64,000 nucleotides of DNA from Lacrimispora sp. BS-2 (GTDB lineage: Bacteria; Bacillota; Clostridia; Lachnospirales; Lachnospiraceae): the NCBI RefSeq assembly GCF_040207125.1, contig NZ_CP157940.1, positions 558,001-622,000 of the forward strand, given 5' to 3'. The notes under the pieces were generated by a model. The model made no database searches, was not told the origin of the DNA, and was given only the letters and a program-made list of their open reading frames with translations. A program made the position numbers and the translations under genes. Shown here piece after piece: positions 8,577 through 16,541 of this stretch. The stretch's first letter is position 1, and each line of letters opens with the position of its first letter.

Positions 8577-8729
8577 ATGGAGAAGAACAGCCAGGAAAAG
8601 CTTTCCCCAAAAAATAAAAATGAAATGTATCACAACACATCAGAAAAAGGAAAGCCTGAGAACCAGAATCAGACTCATAATTCCCGTCGGGAAGGCATGG
8701 GTCCCAATACAAAAAGAAAGTCGGATTAA
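8577..8729 (+). CDS. Small basic protein (50 aa), CPC_1213-like
   Basis: MEKNSQEKL... is a 50-residue, highly charged and polar protein ending HNSRREGMGPNTKRKSD. The tail HNxRxExxGPNTKR is what I recall for a family of tiny clostridial proteins (CPC_1213 family) of unknown role. The ATG at 8577 is chosen over 8571 because GAGGTG is then 6 bp away. The gene is followed by an inverted repeat (8740-8775). The family name is from memory and function is unknown. Confidence 0.6.
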   Translation: MEKNSQEKLSPKNKNEMYHNTSEKGKPENQNQTHNSRREGMGPNTKRKSD

Positions 8730-8739
8730 TTCTTAAAAA

Positions 8740-8775
8740 GGGGTGGAAACCAGATGCCATGGTTTCCACTCCTTT
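8740..8775 (+). terminator. Hairpin after the 50-aa gene
   Basis: GGGTGGAAACCA pairs with TGGTTTCCACTCC (one bulge), followed by only a short T run (TTT), so termination may be weak. Confidence 0.55.
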
Positions 8776-9194
8776 GAGGTTTCATATTTATGATCGGGCA
8801 GTTTTACAGGACTTCTTATATGAAGCAGAAGAAAAGAAGACATAACAAAAATGAGTTATCTGTCATTGGTGAGGCGGCGGCTGAGAGTTGTTATTGCTTC
8901 TTTCTGCCGCTGCTTCGATAAGTCGTTCTGTAATAATAATATATGTATTTATACAAAATATGTGAACAAGCTGAAAGTACGTATATCAAGGGAAGGGCGG
9001 AAGCAGAGCAAAGGAGAACTTCCGCCCGTATGATGTTACATATATAATAACGGGAATAAATAGGTTTTGTGACGCGGATTAAGGAATTATTTGAAATTAT
9101 GCTTATTAATGTTTAATTTGCATTGTATTTTAAGGTGGTGGGTATAAAAAATAAGTGTGTGGCGGAGAAAATTATTCTATGTTGTATGTAAAAT
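8776..9194. other. Intergenic stretch with one strong hairpin, no gene supported
   Basis: No reading frame here has both a ribosome site and protein-like composition. A 9-bp GC-rich hairpin (GGGCGGAAG at 8995-9003 with CTTCCGCCC at 9019-9027) is present but has no T tract. The remainder is AT-rich. Confidence 0.5.
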
Positions 9195-9362
9195 CTAACG
9201 GCTTTGAAAGCAGCCTTTGCTTAACAAAAAGCTTAAAGATATCCCCATTATGAATCCTATTCCCAAATTGTTTATTACTGCCCCGAATATCAGGCCCAGA
9301 CTGACTGCCAGAGCCGGATAGTCCTGGTATGCATTGTTCTTGTTATTTGAATTTAGCATCAT
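9195..9362 (-). CDS. Small glycine-zipper-like membrane protein (55 aa)
   Basis: Reading the minus strand from 9362 gives MMLNSNNKNNAYQDYPALAV..., 55 residues. It has a polar Asn-rich N-terminus, then a hydrophobic, glycine-spaced segment (LGLIFGAVINNLGIGFIMGISLSFLL, split here as LGLIFGAVINNLG and IGFIMGISLSFLL), ending SKGCFQSR. The GxxxG-like spacing resembles glycine-zipper membrane proteins. An AAAGGGG ribosome site lies 5 bp before the ATG. Membrane location is predicted; function is unknown. Confidence 0.6.
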   Translation of the reverse strand: MMLNSNNKNNAYQDYPALAVSLGLIFGAVINNLGIGFIMGISLSFLLSKGCFQSR

Positions 9363-9514
9363 ATGTACCCCTTTAGCATTTATAAATATCTTACATCAGT
9401 TAATGGGTTAAGTACACTGGTATTTTTTGAGAATGAAAAGATAGAACAGCTGGAAAAAGACAGTGAGGGATAGAATGAAAGGAAAGATTTGAGGGTGAAA
9501 TAGCCGCGGGAGGA

Positions 9515-9787
9515 CTATTTCACCAAATCATTGTATTCAGGATGTTTTTCAAACCATTTGACAGCATAGGTGCATGTCAGAATAGCTTTTTTATTTTCAG
9601 AACGTAATTGTTTTGCTGCAGCTTCCATAAGTTGTCCTGCCACACCCTGGCCTCTAAGAGAATCATCTACAAAGGTGTGATTGATATTTACCGTATTCTG
9701 GTCAACTGTTGGAAAAGTGACTTCGGCGAGTAAGTTATTATCGGAATGATAGAGAGCGATTTGGTTTGAATTATATGTGAAGTCCAT
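9515..9787 (-). CDS. GNAT-type N-acetyltransferase, YjdJ-like short form
   Basis: A 90-residue protein starting at the ATG at 9787, with AGGAGGT 7 bp upstream. DDSLRGQGVAGQLMEAA is the acetyl-CoA pyrophosphate-binding loop (R/QxxGxG/A). The short length, the LRSENKKAILTCTYAVKWFEKHPEY tail and the NHTFVDD strand match the minimal GNAT_acetyltr_2 family (PF14542). Substrates of this subgroup are unknown. It stands alone on the minus strand. Confidence 0.85.
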   Translation of the reverse strand: MDFTYNSNQIALYHSDNNLLAEVTFPTVDQNTVNINHTFVDDSLRGQGVAGQLMEAAAKQLRSENKKAILTCTYAVKWFEKHPEYNDLVK

Positions 9788-9847
9788 AAGCGTTACCTCC
9801 TGTATTTGTGATAAAGACATTATATCACTTACTATATGTGGTATCAA

Positions 9848-10395
9848 GGAGTGATGGAAAATGTTTGGGGTCTTTTTTAAATAATTAAATACAGATTTGA
9901 TTGTTCATTGTAGTCTATAACCAATGTTTTAAAAAGTCTTTCATAACATTCAGATGAGTGGGGCGGGGGAATTCTTAAGGAGTAGTCCTGATGAAGAAGT
10001 ATTTCTTTGTTATACCAGAAACATGTCTGTTTTGTAAATGGGGTAGTAATACTTTCTCAGTTTAATAATTTTCATAGACTAGACCTCCTTGAAATGGAAA
10101 GAAAACAGGCGAAAAAATCGTCTGTCCTCTTGGGTTTGTGATGAAGCAAAATTGCTACTCACTGTTTAGCCACAAAAATACGTTTTGTGGGGCTGCTTTT
10201 GTAAAAATCACGATATTTTTTTCGTACTGGCTCAATGGAATCTCGCACAGCATATTTGGAGCAGCCACAGTGCAACCCAATTTCCCAATAGCCCATTGTC
10301 ATCTAGCGCATAGAGAAAGAAACACTCTCTTAATGAAATCTTGTTGATGAGTTTAAATCATCATGAACATGGCATTGTAACGTCTCCTAATCGTT
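9848..10395. other. Intergenic region with decayed sequence
   Basis: Apart from the short sigma-like start at 10010-10075 I see no intact gene. One open frame on the plus strand (10138-10347) has no ribosome site and unnatural composition. On the minus strand around 10130-10320 there are scattered protein-like pieces that I could not assign. Confidence 0.4.
10010..10075 (-). pseudogene. Remnant start of an ICE-type sigma-like factor
   Basis: A good ribosome site (AAGGAGGT) precedes an ATG at 10075 encoding MKIIKLRKYYYPIYKTDMF, then a stop after 21 codons. The opening resembles the N-terminus (MKI..L..YYPxYxxD) of sigma-70-like proteins of Lachnospiraceae integrative elements. Nothing after it continues the similarity. 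It is probably a decayed gene; the assignment is tentative. Confidence 0.35.
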
Positions 10396-10506
10396 TTAGT
10401 TTGCTGCAGAATTAAAATAAAAAGAGCCGATAGCATCGATACTGCCCATAACAATTATCTGGTCAGCATACTTTATCGTATCAGGTCTATGGACTATCTG
10501 GAAATC
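10396..10506 (-). pseudogene. C-terminal fragment of an ABC transporter ATPase
   Basis: The minus strand encodes FQIVHRPDTIKYADQIIVMG followed by SIDAIGSFYF and a stop. It corresponds to the H-loop region of ABC exporters (typically AHRLSTI..AD.I.VM). Only about 36 codons remain, abutting the stop of the DUF5131 gene, so this is a relic. Confidence 0.55.
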
Positions 10507-11233
10507 AAAACAACCTTTTACCATCTGAAATATTTATACCAAGGTCTTTTGCTATACTAGTCTGCTTAAATGGATTTATTCTTTTCACTATTCCATCCCG
10601 TATGAAAAGTGTCCCGGTATTTTTGAACCAAAATGTTATGTTTGCTTTCACGCATTGTTCACGAATGTAAAATACCCAGTCATAATCACAAATACGAGCT
10701 TCACGCCCTGTCTCTCCCCCGACTGTAACATGGTCTACACCGTAAAGATAAGGTGATAAATCTATCATTTCTAAAAGCGGTGCGCAGGCTATGAAGCGTC
10801 GTTTTATCGGGTAAGATAAAAATAACGGAAGTCGATAATCAGCTTGTTCTTGGTTTTCGACAGTACACCCAATATTAACGTTATCATATCCTGTACCCCA
10901 ATCGGATGGAAGCGATACAAGGAAACGGTCAATCCGTTTTGTCAAAATTAAAAAGTCTATATCTGTTCTTTCCTTGATAATAGTCCAAACTTCCTTACGC
11001 CATTCATCTGCTTCAGGAAGAAAAAAGTCAGTTGCAAAACAAGTTGCAAGAATTTTATCTCCCTTTATTCGGTATTCCCCTTTGGCATCAATCCTGATTG
11101 GCCAGTCGAATTTATCTGTCTTTTGAATCGTATTATGACCGTAACGCTTCGCATGTGGCCCATAAAAATAACAATTTGTGCAACCATCACTGATTTGATA
11201 ACAACCTGTCCATGGCTCCCAGTTCATAGGCAT
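10505..11233 (-). CDS. DUF5131 family protein (phage Gp37/Gp68-like)
   Basis: A 242-residue protein beginning MPMNWEPWTGCYQISDGCTNC. The cysteine cluster CYQISDGCTNCYFY, the following KTDKFDWPIRID, FLILTKRIDRF and GGETGREARICDYDWV blocks are characteristic of DUF5131 (Gp37/Gp68), a family common in phages and mobile elements whose biochemical role is unresolved; the Cys cluster suggests Fe-S binding. A GGAGAA site precedes the start. Its neighbours are gene fragments, consistent with an old mobile-element residue in which this gene survived. Confidence 0.85.
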   Translation of the reverse strand: MPMNWEPWTGCYQISDGCTNCYFYGPHAKRYGHNTIQKTDKFDWPIRIDAKGEYRIKGDKILATCFATDFFLPEADEWRKEVWTIIKERTDIDFLILTKRIDRFLVSLPSDWGTGYDNVNIGCTVENQEQADYRLPLFLSYPIKRRFIACAPLLEMIDLSPYLYGVDHVTVGGETGREARICDYDWVFYIREQCVKANITFWFKNTGTLFIRDGIVKRINPFKQTSIAKDLGINISDGKRLF

Positions 11234-11371
11234 TCTCCTTATTATTTGGATTTTATTGGCACTAATAAGTCACCATGTGTCACATATCAGTGCACAAGAA
11301 TGTCTATTACATGATGGCTTTTTATCGTTTGTGCGTCATATCCCTTATTTATTTGATTGGCTCAAATTTGA

Positions 11372-11830
11372 CTATGACGCATACTGTTTTACGACTTCCA
11401 TAGGGAACATGGTACGTTTGGCAATTTCTACCGCTGACATGTCTCGACTAAAAAAACGCTTAATAACAGTTCCCATATCCTCTGCAATTTCTACAATATG
11501 CTTGTCCGGATCATACACACGAATATCACGTTGACCCCATGGGTATTCCCTTATTTCATGTACCCATTGTAAGCCGGATATGCTTTTCATTTCTGCGTAC
11601 ACTTTGTCTAAGTCTTCTACTTCGAAGTAGACTTGAAAATTATGTGACGGTTCATTAACGCTATTGGCTGATAAACCAACGAGTTCGGCATATCCCTGTT
11701 GTAGAGAAAAGCCCTCAAATGTTACATGCACGCCAAGATCCATTACAACGTTTTGGTGAAGAATTTTTTCATAAAAATGCTTTGAAGTAGCGATATCACT
11801 AACCGCTAAAAGACAACCTTGATATTTCAT
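11372..11830 (-). CDS. VOC-superfamily (glyoxalase/bleomycin-resistance type) protein
   Basis: From the ATG at 11830 (AAAGGAGG upstream) the product is 152 residues: MKYQGCLLAVSDIATSKHFYEKIL, then GVHVTFEGFSLQ, FEVEDLDKVY and RDIRVYDPDKHIVEIAEDM. These are the paired beta-alpha-beta-beta-beta units of the vicinal oxygen chelate fold, with the typical DPDGHxVEI-like metal-ligand strand. The substrate is unknown. Its first 32 bases overlap the end of the upstream AraC gene, so the two are translationally coupled and the regulator probably controls or accompanies it. Confidence 0.85.
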   Translation of the reverse strand: MKYQGCLLAVSDIATSKHFYEKILHQNVVMDLGVHVTFEGFSLQQGYAELVGLSANSVNEPSHNFQVYFEVEDLDKVYAEMKSISGLQWVHEIREYPWGQRDIRVYDPDKHIVEIAEDMGTVIKRFFSRDMSAVEIAKRTMFPMEVVKQYAS

Positions 11831-12656
11831 CTTCTCTTTCCTCCTTTGAGGATATTGTATTAAATATTTCACTTCCGTCATAGTAAAAATCCGACATGGT
11901 TTTCAAATATGCTTCAGGGGTAACGCCACTAATGGACTTAAAATCTTTATCAAAATGGGCTTGATCGAAATATCCTGCTTGTTGCGACAATGCTGCAAAG
12001 AGGCAAGGTGATTTTTGGATATGCCTTAACACATAATTAAAGCGAGTTATGCGGGCATAGTTTTTTATATTCATTCCGATTTGAGTAAGAAATAAACGGT
12101 TTAACTGACGTTCACTATAATTGGATTGTCTTGCAACCTCATTCACTTGTACTCGTCCATTACTATCAGAAATCACTTTGGTTGCCAGCAATAAAGAATC
12201 CGAAATAACGCACTTTTCCATACGTCTATATAAAATCCTATCGCAAGTATTCACTAAATCTATTACAGTTTTTGATGTTACAAAAGCTTGATACAACGAA
12301 TTAAAAAGTTCATTGTCAATATCTGCTAACGAAAGACGTTTGTCAGTAAATTCCGCTTGGCTCTGACGTGTAATTTGATACAAACCATAGGGCGAAAGCT
12401 GGACAAGTAGCAGGACATGATAGCTATTTGGCTCTGCTCCTAACAAAACAGGAGTTGCAGATGCTCCCCACAACTCGGCAATTATTGACGTTCCATTGAA
12501 AGCAAGCGACAATGTTCCGCATGCGTTAGGCATCAGTGTATATTGTGGCATGAATGTATCTTTCTCTGGAAATACAATGTTGTAATACAAAATATATTTT
12601 CTCAACCCATCATGCGAGGGGAACATATTGAATTGCTTGTCATTTTTTATTATCAT
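11799..12656 (-). CDS. AraC-family transcriptional regulator
   Basis: A 285-residue protein with an N-terminal sensing domain (DUF6597-like pattern, MPNACGTLSLAFNG) and a C-terminal pair of helix-turn-helix motifs: VNEVARQSNYSERQLNRLF and LSQQAGYFDQAHFDKDFK, followed by GVTPEAY, the AraC signature. The inducer is not identifiable. A GGAGGG site precedes the ATG. The downstream VOC gene overlaps its 3' end. Confidence 0.9.
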   Translation of the reverse strand: MIIKNDKQFNMFPSHDGLRKYILYYNIVFPEKDTFMPQYTLMPNACGTLSLAFNGTSIIAELWGASATPVLLGAEPNSYHVLLLVQLSPYGLYQITRQSQAEFTDKRLSLADIDNELFNSLYQAFVTSKTVIDLVNTCDRILYRRMEKCVISDSLLLATKVISDSNGRVQVNEVARQSNYSERQLNRLFLTQIGMNIKNYARITRFNYVLRHIQKSPCLFAALSQQAGYFDQAHFDKDFKSISGVTPEAYLKTMSDFYYDGSEIFNTISSKEEREDEISRLSFSG

Positions 12657-13418
12657 ATTGTTTCCCTCCTGCTTTTTAAAGTGAACTTATTATATCATAC
12701 ATTTTCCTTTTATCATACCGTTGCCTCAACATGGGAACATCCTTAGCAAACAAGGCAAGGTAGTACACAGCTTACTCATTTTTATCAATTACATATTTGA
12801 AGCAGCCTTAGGCAAGTCACAATCAGATATAAACACGCCCTTTGCCATGCCGAGCCATATGTACAGACGGTATCTCAATTTGTTTCTCTGACATAATCGT
12901 TGAATTTGATAAGGTCCATAACTTTCATAGTAAGGGTAAATATTCGGTGTACAGCAGCAGCGGTGACCTCGTCAACTATCCACTGTTGTTTCTTTTTGTC
13001 TGCCACCTCCGGCGTTAAAAATGTTTTAAGTTTTCTCACTTGTTATGACAAAAATCCTGATTAAGAAGTCACTTAGAGCATATAACATCTGCGGCTGAGA
13101 GATCCAATAGGCTCATGTGTACATAGAAATCAGGAGACGAGTTAAGTAGCACATACATATTGAGTGTATTTCTGGAAAGAGGAAAAATCATGAAATTAAA
13201 TAAATTATATACATAGTCGTTGCAGGAAAGTTACAGGAATTCCTTTTTCTAAAAGGGGGAGGAGCCGACAAGATCGGGGAGTTCATGCCGGGAGTTTGAT
13301 GGATCTGTAAAGAGTTTATGAAAGAAAATGATACGTTAAGCACTTAATATTGATAGTTGGTAAAATATATAGTATCCTGTTTACATGGAATGATTATAGG
13401 TGTGAATGGAGAGATTAT
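12657..13418. other. Long intergenic region with a recombinase relic, no intact gene
   Basis: A serine-recombinase fragment lies at 12875-13018 (minus). The remainder is AT-rich with many stops on both strands; the promoter of the AraC gene must lie in its first ~100 bp. No RNA gene was recognised. Confidence 0.5.
12875..13018 (-). pseudogene. Fragment of a large serine recombinase
   Basis: The minus strand encodes TPEVADKKKQQWIVDEVTAA followed by AVHRIFTLTMKVMDLIKFN and a stop. WIVDEE-AA-VVRRIF is the well-known start of the Recombinase (PF07508) domain in large serine recombinases. About 47 codons remain, with no catalytic domain. Confidence 0.6.
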
Positions 13419-13712
13419 ATGGATATCAAAAACACAAGTAATTTATCTGAACAATTTATTTGGCATGATGCTGTTGGTTTAACTACAAAGTCATTGGGAG
13501 AGGCCGCAGGGAGTCAAAAAATTTACGTTAATATTGATTATGTTCCGCCTAAAGCTTATAGTACAAAATTTTACAGCCATTCACAGCAGGAAGAATTTTT
13601 TATGATCCTTTCCGGAACCGGAACTTTACGCATAAATGATGAGGAAAGAGCCGTTAGTCAGGGGGACTTCATAGCAAAGCCGGCAGGGAAGAATATCGCA
13701 CACACATTTTGA
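13419..13712 (+). pseudogene. Truncated cupin-domain protein
   Basis: From the ATG at 13419 (GGAGAG 7 bp upstream) a 97-residue cupin half-barrel is encoded: KFYSHSQQEEFFMILSGTGT, LRINDEERAVSQGDF and KPAGKNIAHTF, then a stop. The first cupin motif (HxHxxxEExxxVLxG-like) and part of the second are present, but the strands that normally follow AHTF are missing. In a shifted frame the sequence runs on for about 35 codons (FDINRLWSVNESKPNGLKYH...), so a small deletion or frameshift probably truncated the gene. Confidence 0.65.
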
Positions 13713-13801
13713 TATAAATAGGCTGTGGTCTGTAAATGAAAGCAAACCAAATGGTTTAAAATATCACGATGATGTATCCTCCGTCTTAGGGATAAGGTAT
13801 A

Positions 13802-14320
13802 CTAAATGTACCGCTTAACCTTATTCATATAGTTTATATATTCTGTCCCAAATTTGTTGACACACCATCTTTCTTCGGAAAGAATAATCCAGTGTGCAGA
13901 TATTTGAAAAACAAGCAGAGATATAAGCAGTAGTATAGAATGTGTTAACAATACACAGCCTAAGAAGTATATGAAATATCCTACATACATAGGGTTTCGG
14001 GAAATCTTATATATTCCGTTTGTATTTATTCCGCTTTGGCCAGGTTTTGCAAAGTTAACAGTAGCAATTATAAGAATACTGATGCCCAAGATGTAGGTAA
14101 ATAAGGCCATAAAAAACAGGGGAGGTTTAGTCTGGATTTTCAAAAAAATCGAATATAAGATAATAAAAGCATTTGAAAGCTGATAAAAAAGGTAGGCAAC
14201 CTTTTCACTGCCCACTAATGGGGCAAAGAAAGCGGCACGGCTTAAAGCATCTTTATTAATCATTTTTAGCAAGCCGAACCTTATGAGAAAGATAGGTGAT
14301 ATTAATAGAAATGCATTCAT
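13802..14320 (-). CDS. Isoprenylcysteine carboxyl methyltransferase-family membrane protein
   Basis: From the ATG at 14320 (GGGGAGG upstream) the product is 172 residues with about five hydrophobic segments. The C-terminal block ISRNPMYVGYFIYFLGC, then SEERWCVNKFGTEYINYMNKVKRY, is the SAM-binding signature of ICMT/PEMT-like methyltransferases. Bacterial members methylate small lipophilic or amine substrates at the membrane; the substrate here is unknown. It stands alone, convergent with the truncated cupin. Confidence 0.8.
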   Translation of the reverse strand: MNAFLLISPIFLIRFGLLKMINKDALSRAAFFAPLVGSEKVAYLFYQLSNAFIILYSIFLKIQTKPPLFFMALFTYILGISILIIATVNFAKPGQSGINTNGIYKISRNPMYVGYFIYFLGCVLLTHSILLLISLLVFQISAHWIILSEERWCVNKFGTEYINYMNKVKRYI

Positions 14321-14560
14321 TTTAAGCGCCTCCCCATATCTTTTACCATTGCGTATCAATATAAATCTAAACTTTTTGCTAAAATCATATCACAGATGCA
14401 ATGAACGTTCTATTGAGAAAAGTCCTTTTCAAGCAGGCTTAGAGAAAATACATGTAGACTATGGATAGCACTTAAAGGCGGTATACGCAGTAAACAATGT
14501 TGAAAGCACCATAGTTTCTTTTGAACCGGAATCCTAATAATATCAAGGTTTTTGACATAA
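14321..14560. other. AT-rich intergenic stretch, nothing recognised
   Basis: It holds the upstream region of the ICMT-like gene. No gene, repeat or RNA was recognised. Confidence 0.4.
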
Positions 14561-14618
14561 ATATAGGGCCGAAATTCAAATCAGTCCAATCAAACTGTCC
14601 TAAATTTCGTCCCTATAT
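14561..14618. repeat. Long imperfect inverted repeat downstream of tRNA-Val
   Basis: ATATAGGGCCGAAATT pairs with AATTTCGTCCCTATAT (one mismatch) around a 26-base loop. It lies 8 bp beyond the 3' end of the tRNA. A classical T tract is lacking, so it may be a processing or termination structure. Confidence 0.5.
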
Positions 14619-14626
14619 CAGCTAAT

Positions 14627-14698
14627 GGAGACAACAGGACTCGAACCTGCGACCCTCTACACGTCAAGCAGATGCTCTCCCAGCTGAGCTATGTCTCC
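14627..14698 (-). tRNA. tRNA-Val (GAC)
   Basis: The minus strand folds as a 72-nt cloverleaf: acceptor GGAGACA/TGTCTCC, D-arm GCTCAGCTGGGAGAGC, anticodon arm TCTGC-TTGACGT-GTAGA (anticodon GAC), T-arm GCAGG-TTCGAGT-CCTGT. CCA is not encoded. Confidence 0.95.
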
Positions 14699-14763
14699 AT
14701 GAGAGCATTGTAACTGAAAATCTGAAAAAAGGCAAGCGAAATTCTTCCATAAATTTGAAGAAT

Positions 14764-15402
14764 TTACAGCAGCCAATCCATGTTGTCACACCTGCTTTGA
14801 AGTTCCATAAAAAACTTAGAAATATGGAATCCATCCATAAGGGCATGATTAACCAGGACCGATACCGGTATTCTTAAAGTTCCCTCTGATTTAAAATATT
14901 TTCCCCAGGTAATACGGGGATTGCTGTCTGCAGGAATGGGAACCGGCTGAATGATGGAAGTGTAGCTTACCCAGGGAATGCTGGAAAAGAAAAAAAGCTG
15001 TTTCTGGTTTCTTCCGTCTGATAGGACCTGGCTCTGTCTGGCCTTTTCCTGCCGCTGTTTCCCATCCTCTAAAAAGGCGTTAAAGGGCAGCCGGTCGTCT
15101 GCAGTGCAGTAACAATAATTTTCATTTTCTAACGCCAGGGTATAGGAAGGAATGCAATGATCATATTCGATGATCACGTCTTCTTGAATACGGCGGCGAA
15201 ATTCCGGGATAGAGTTGGCTGTTTGGGCTGTCGCGTAAAGGAAAGTCAAATAAAAGGGCAGCTTCTTTTCTTTTATGTAGCTCATGAAACTTGTAATGTC
15301 CAAATTTACGGTCATACCTACATATGGATAAGCGAGATTACGGAAAAGGTCAAACTGATCCTTACGCAGATAATGTTCCATGTCAAGATAATGGTAACTC
15401 AT
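14764..15402 (-). CDS. Chloramphenicol acetyltransferase-like (CAT) enzyme
   Basis: A 212-residue protein, normal CAT length, starting at the ATG at 15402 with AGGAGGT upstream. The catalytic signature HxxxDG appears as VNHALMDGFH near the C-terminus; the FFSSIPWVSYTS and PFYLTFLYAT strands also match. CATs are trimeric cytosolic enzymes that O-acetylate chloramphenicol or other acceptors. It sits between two tRNA genes in conserved chromosome, not on the mobile element, so it may be an intrinsic xenobiotic acetyltransferase. Resistance cannot be concluded from sequence alone. Confidence 0.88.
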   Translation of the reverse strand: MSYHYLDMEHYLRKDQFDLFRNLAYPYVGMTVNLDITSFMSYIKEKKLPFYLTFLYATAQTANSIPEFRRRIQEDVIIEYDHCIPSYTLALENENYCYCTADDRLPFNAFLEDGKQRQEKARQSQVLSDGRNQKQLFFFSSIPWVSYTSIIQPVPIPADSNPRITWGKYFKSEGTLRIPVSVLVNHALMDGFHISKFFMELQSRCDNMDWLL

Positions 15403-15484
15403 AAGAAACACCTCCTGATTTCATAAACCAATTGTGACGTAAATCGTTAGAAAAAAGCGCAGGCAGTACGCGCAATTATGATAC

Positions 15485-15530
15485 AAAAAAATACCGGGAA
15501 CCTTATATTAATAAGGCAAACCGGCATTCT
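15485..15530 (-). terminator. Terminator of tRNA-Pro
   Basis: On the minus strand GCCGGTTTGCCTTA pairs with TAAGGTTCCCGGT, followed by seven T. It lies 17 bp beyond the tRNA 3' end. Confidence 0.85.
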
Positions 15531-15546
15531 TAAGTAAATTGTCAGT

Positions 15547-15619
15547 CGGAGTAACAGGATTTGAACCTGCGACCTCTCGGCCCCCAGCCGAGCGCGCTAC
15601 CAAGCTACGCCATACTCCG
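15547..15619 (-). tRNA. tRNA-Pro (GGG)
   Basis: A 73-nt cloverleaf on the minus strand: acceptor CGGAGTA/TACTCCG, anticodon arm CTCGG-CTGGGGG-CCGAG (anticodon GGG), T-arm GCAGG-TTCAAAT-CCTGT. CCA is not encoded. Confidence 0.95.
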
Positions 15620-15748
15620 TTCCCATGACACTATGACATTATAGCAGAAAATTTCCAATTGGTAAAGTATATTTCTTGAAAAATTTTCAAATTTAATATA
15701 TTATGATAAAGAGACGATTATTTTAGGAAGAAAAACAGGTGAATATAG

Positions 15749-16531
15749 ATGAAACCAATTGTAAGCTTTGATGTAGATATGACACTGCTGGACCATAAAG
15801 ACTGGACAATTCCTGCCAGCGCTTTGGAAACCATAGAAAAGCTGAGAGAAAATTATACCATTGTTCTGGCAACGGGCAGAGATATGGATTCTCTTTTCAG
15901 CACTGCTATTCGGGATGTGGTAAGGCCGGAGGCGATCATCCATCTCAATGGAACAAAAGTAACCGTGGGAGATAAGGTCATTTATGAGCATACCTTTGAT
16001 AAGGACCTGCTGAGGCAGATTCTGGCCTATACGGAGAAAACCCCTTACAGCGTGGGAACTACTGTCGGGGAATGGGATTATTATGTTCATCCGGAAGTGG
16101 TTGAAAGGCATGATGCAAATCTCTGGGGAGAATGCGGAAGAAGATTTAAGGATCCGGGAATACTTATGGATCTGGAAGTGAGGACCATGGCCTATATTGG
16201 AGATGAAGCAGGCGCAAAAGCCATGGAAGAGGTATTTCCGGAAATCCATGTGCATATGTTTGCCGACAAACGGGGAGCGGACGTGGTGGAACGGAAAGCT
16301 TCAAAAGCCATGGGGCTGATAAGGCTCTGCGAATATTATAAGATACCTCTCGCGGAAACAATAGCCTTTGGAGACAGCATGAATGACTATGATATCATAA
16401 AGATGGCAGGCAAGGGCATTGCCATGGGCAACGCCATGGATGAACTAAAGAAAGCGGCTGATTACGTTACGGATCCTATTGATCAGGAGGGGATTAAAAA
16501 TGCCTGCCTGTATTTTGGGTTGATCCGGTAG
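15749..16531 (+). CDS. HAD-superfamily Cof-type phosphatase
   Basis: A 260-residue hydrolase. Motif I is FDVDMTLLD (nucleophile and acid Asp), motif II includes VLATGRDM, motif IV is FGDSMNDYDIIKMAG with GIAMGNAMDELK. The cap is the C2b type typical of Cof/YidA proteins, which dephosphorylate sugar phosphates, flavin precursors or similar. Substrate is unknown. It is followed after 10 bp by lpdA, apparently in one transcript. Confidence 0.92.
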   Translation: MKPIVSFDVDMTLLDHKDWTIPASALETIEKLRENYTIVLATGRDMDSLFSTAIRDVVRPEAIIHLNGTKVTVGDKVIYEHTFDKDLLRQILAYTEKTPYSVGTTVGEWDYYVHPEVVERHDANLWGECGRRFKDPGILMDLEVRTMAYIGDEAGAKAMEEVFPEIHVHMFADKRGADVVERKASKAMGLIRLCEYYKIPLAETIAFGDSMNDYDIIKMAGKGIAMGNAMDELKKAADYVTDPIDQEGIKNACLYFGLIR

Positions 16532-16541
16532 GAGGGCTGAA

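Noticed and set aside
8851..9033. 60-codon plus-strand frame
   Set aside because: No ribosome site, Arg/Cys-biased composition, overlaps a hairpin.
10138..10347. 69-codon plus-strand frame
   Set aside because: No ribosome site and the composition looks like the complement of decayed coding sequence.
14764..15402. Acquired chloramphenicol resistance gene
   Set aside because: The enzyme family is clear, but the gene lies between two chromosomal tRNA genes with no mobile-element signs, so acquired resistance is not supported.
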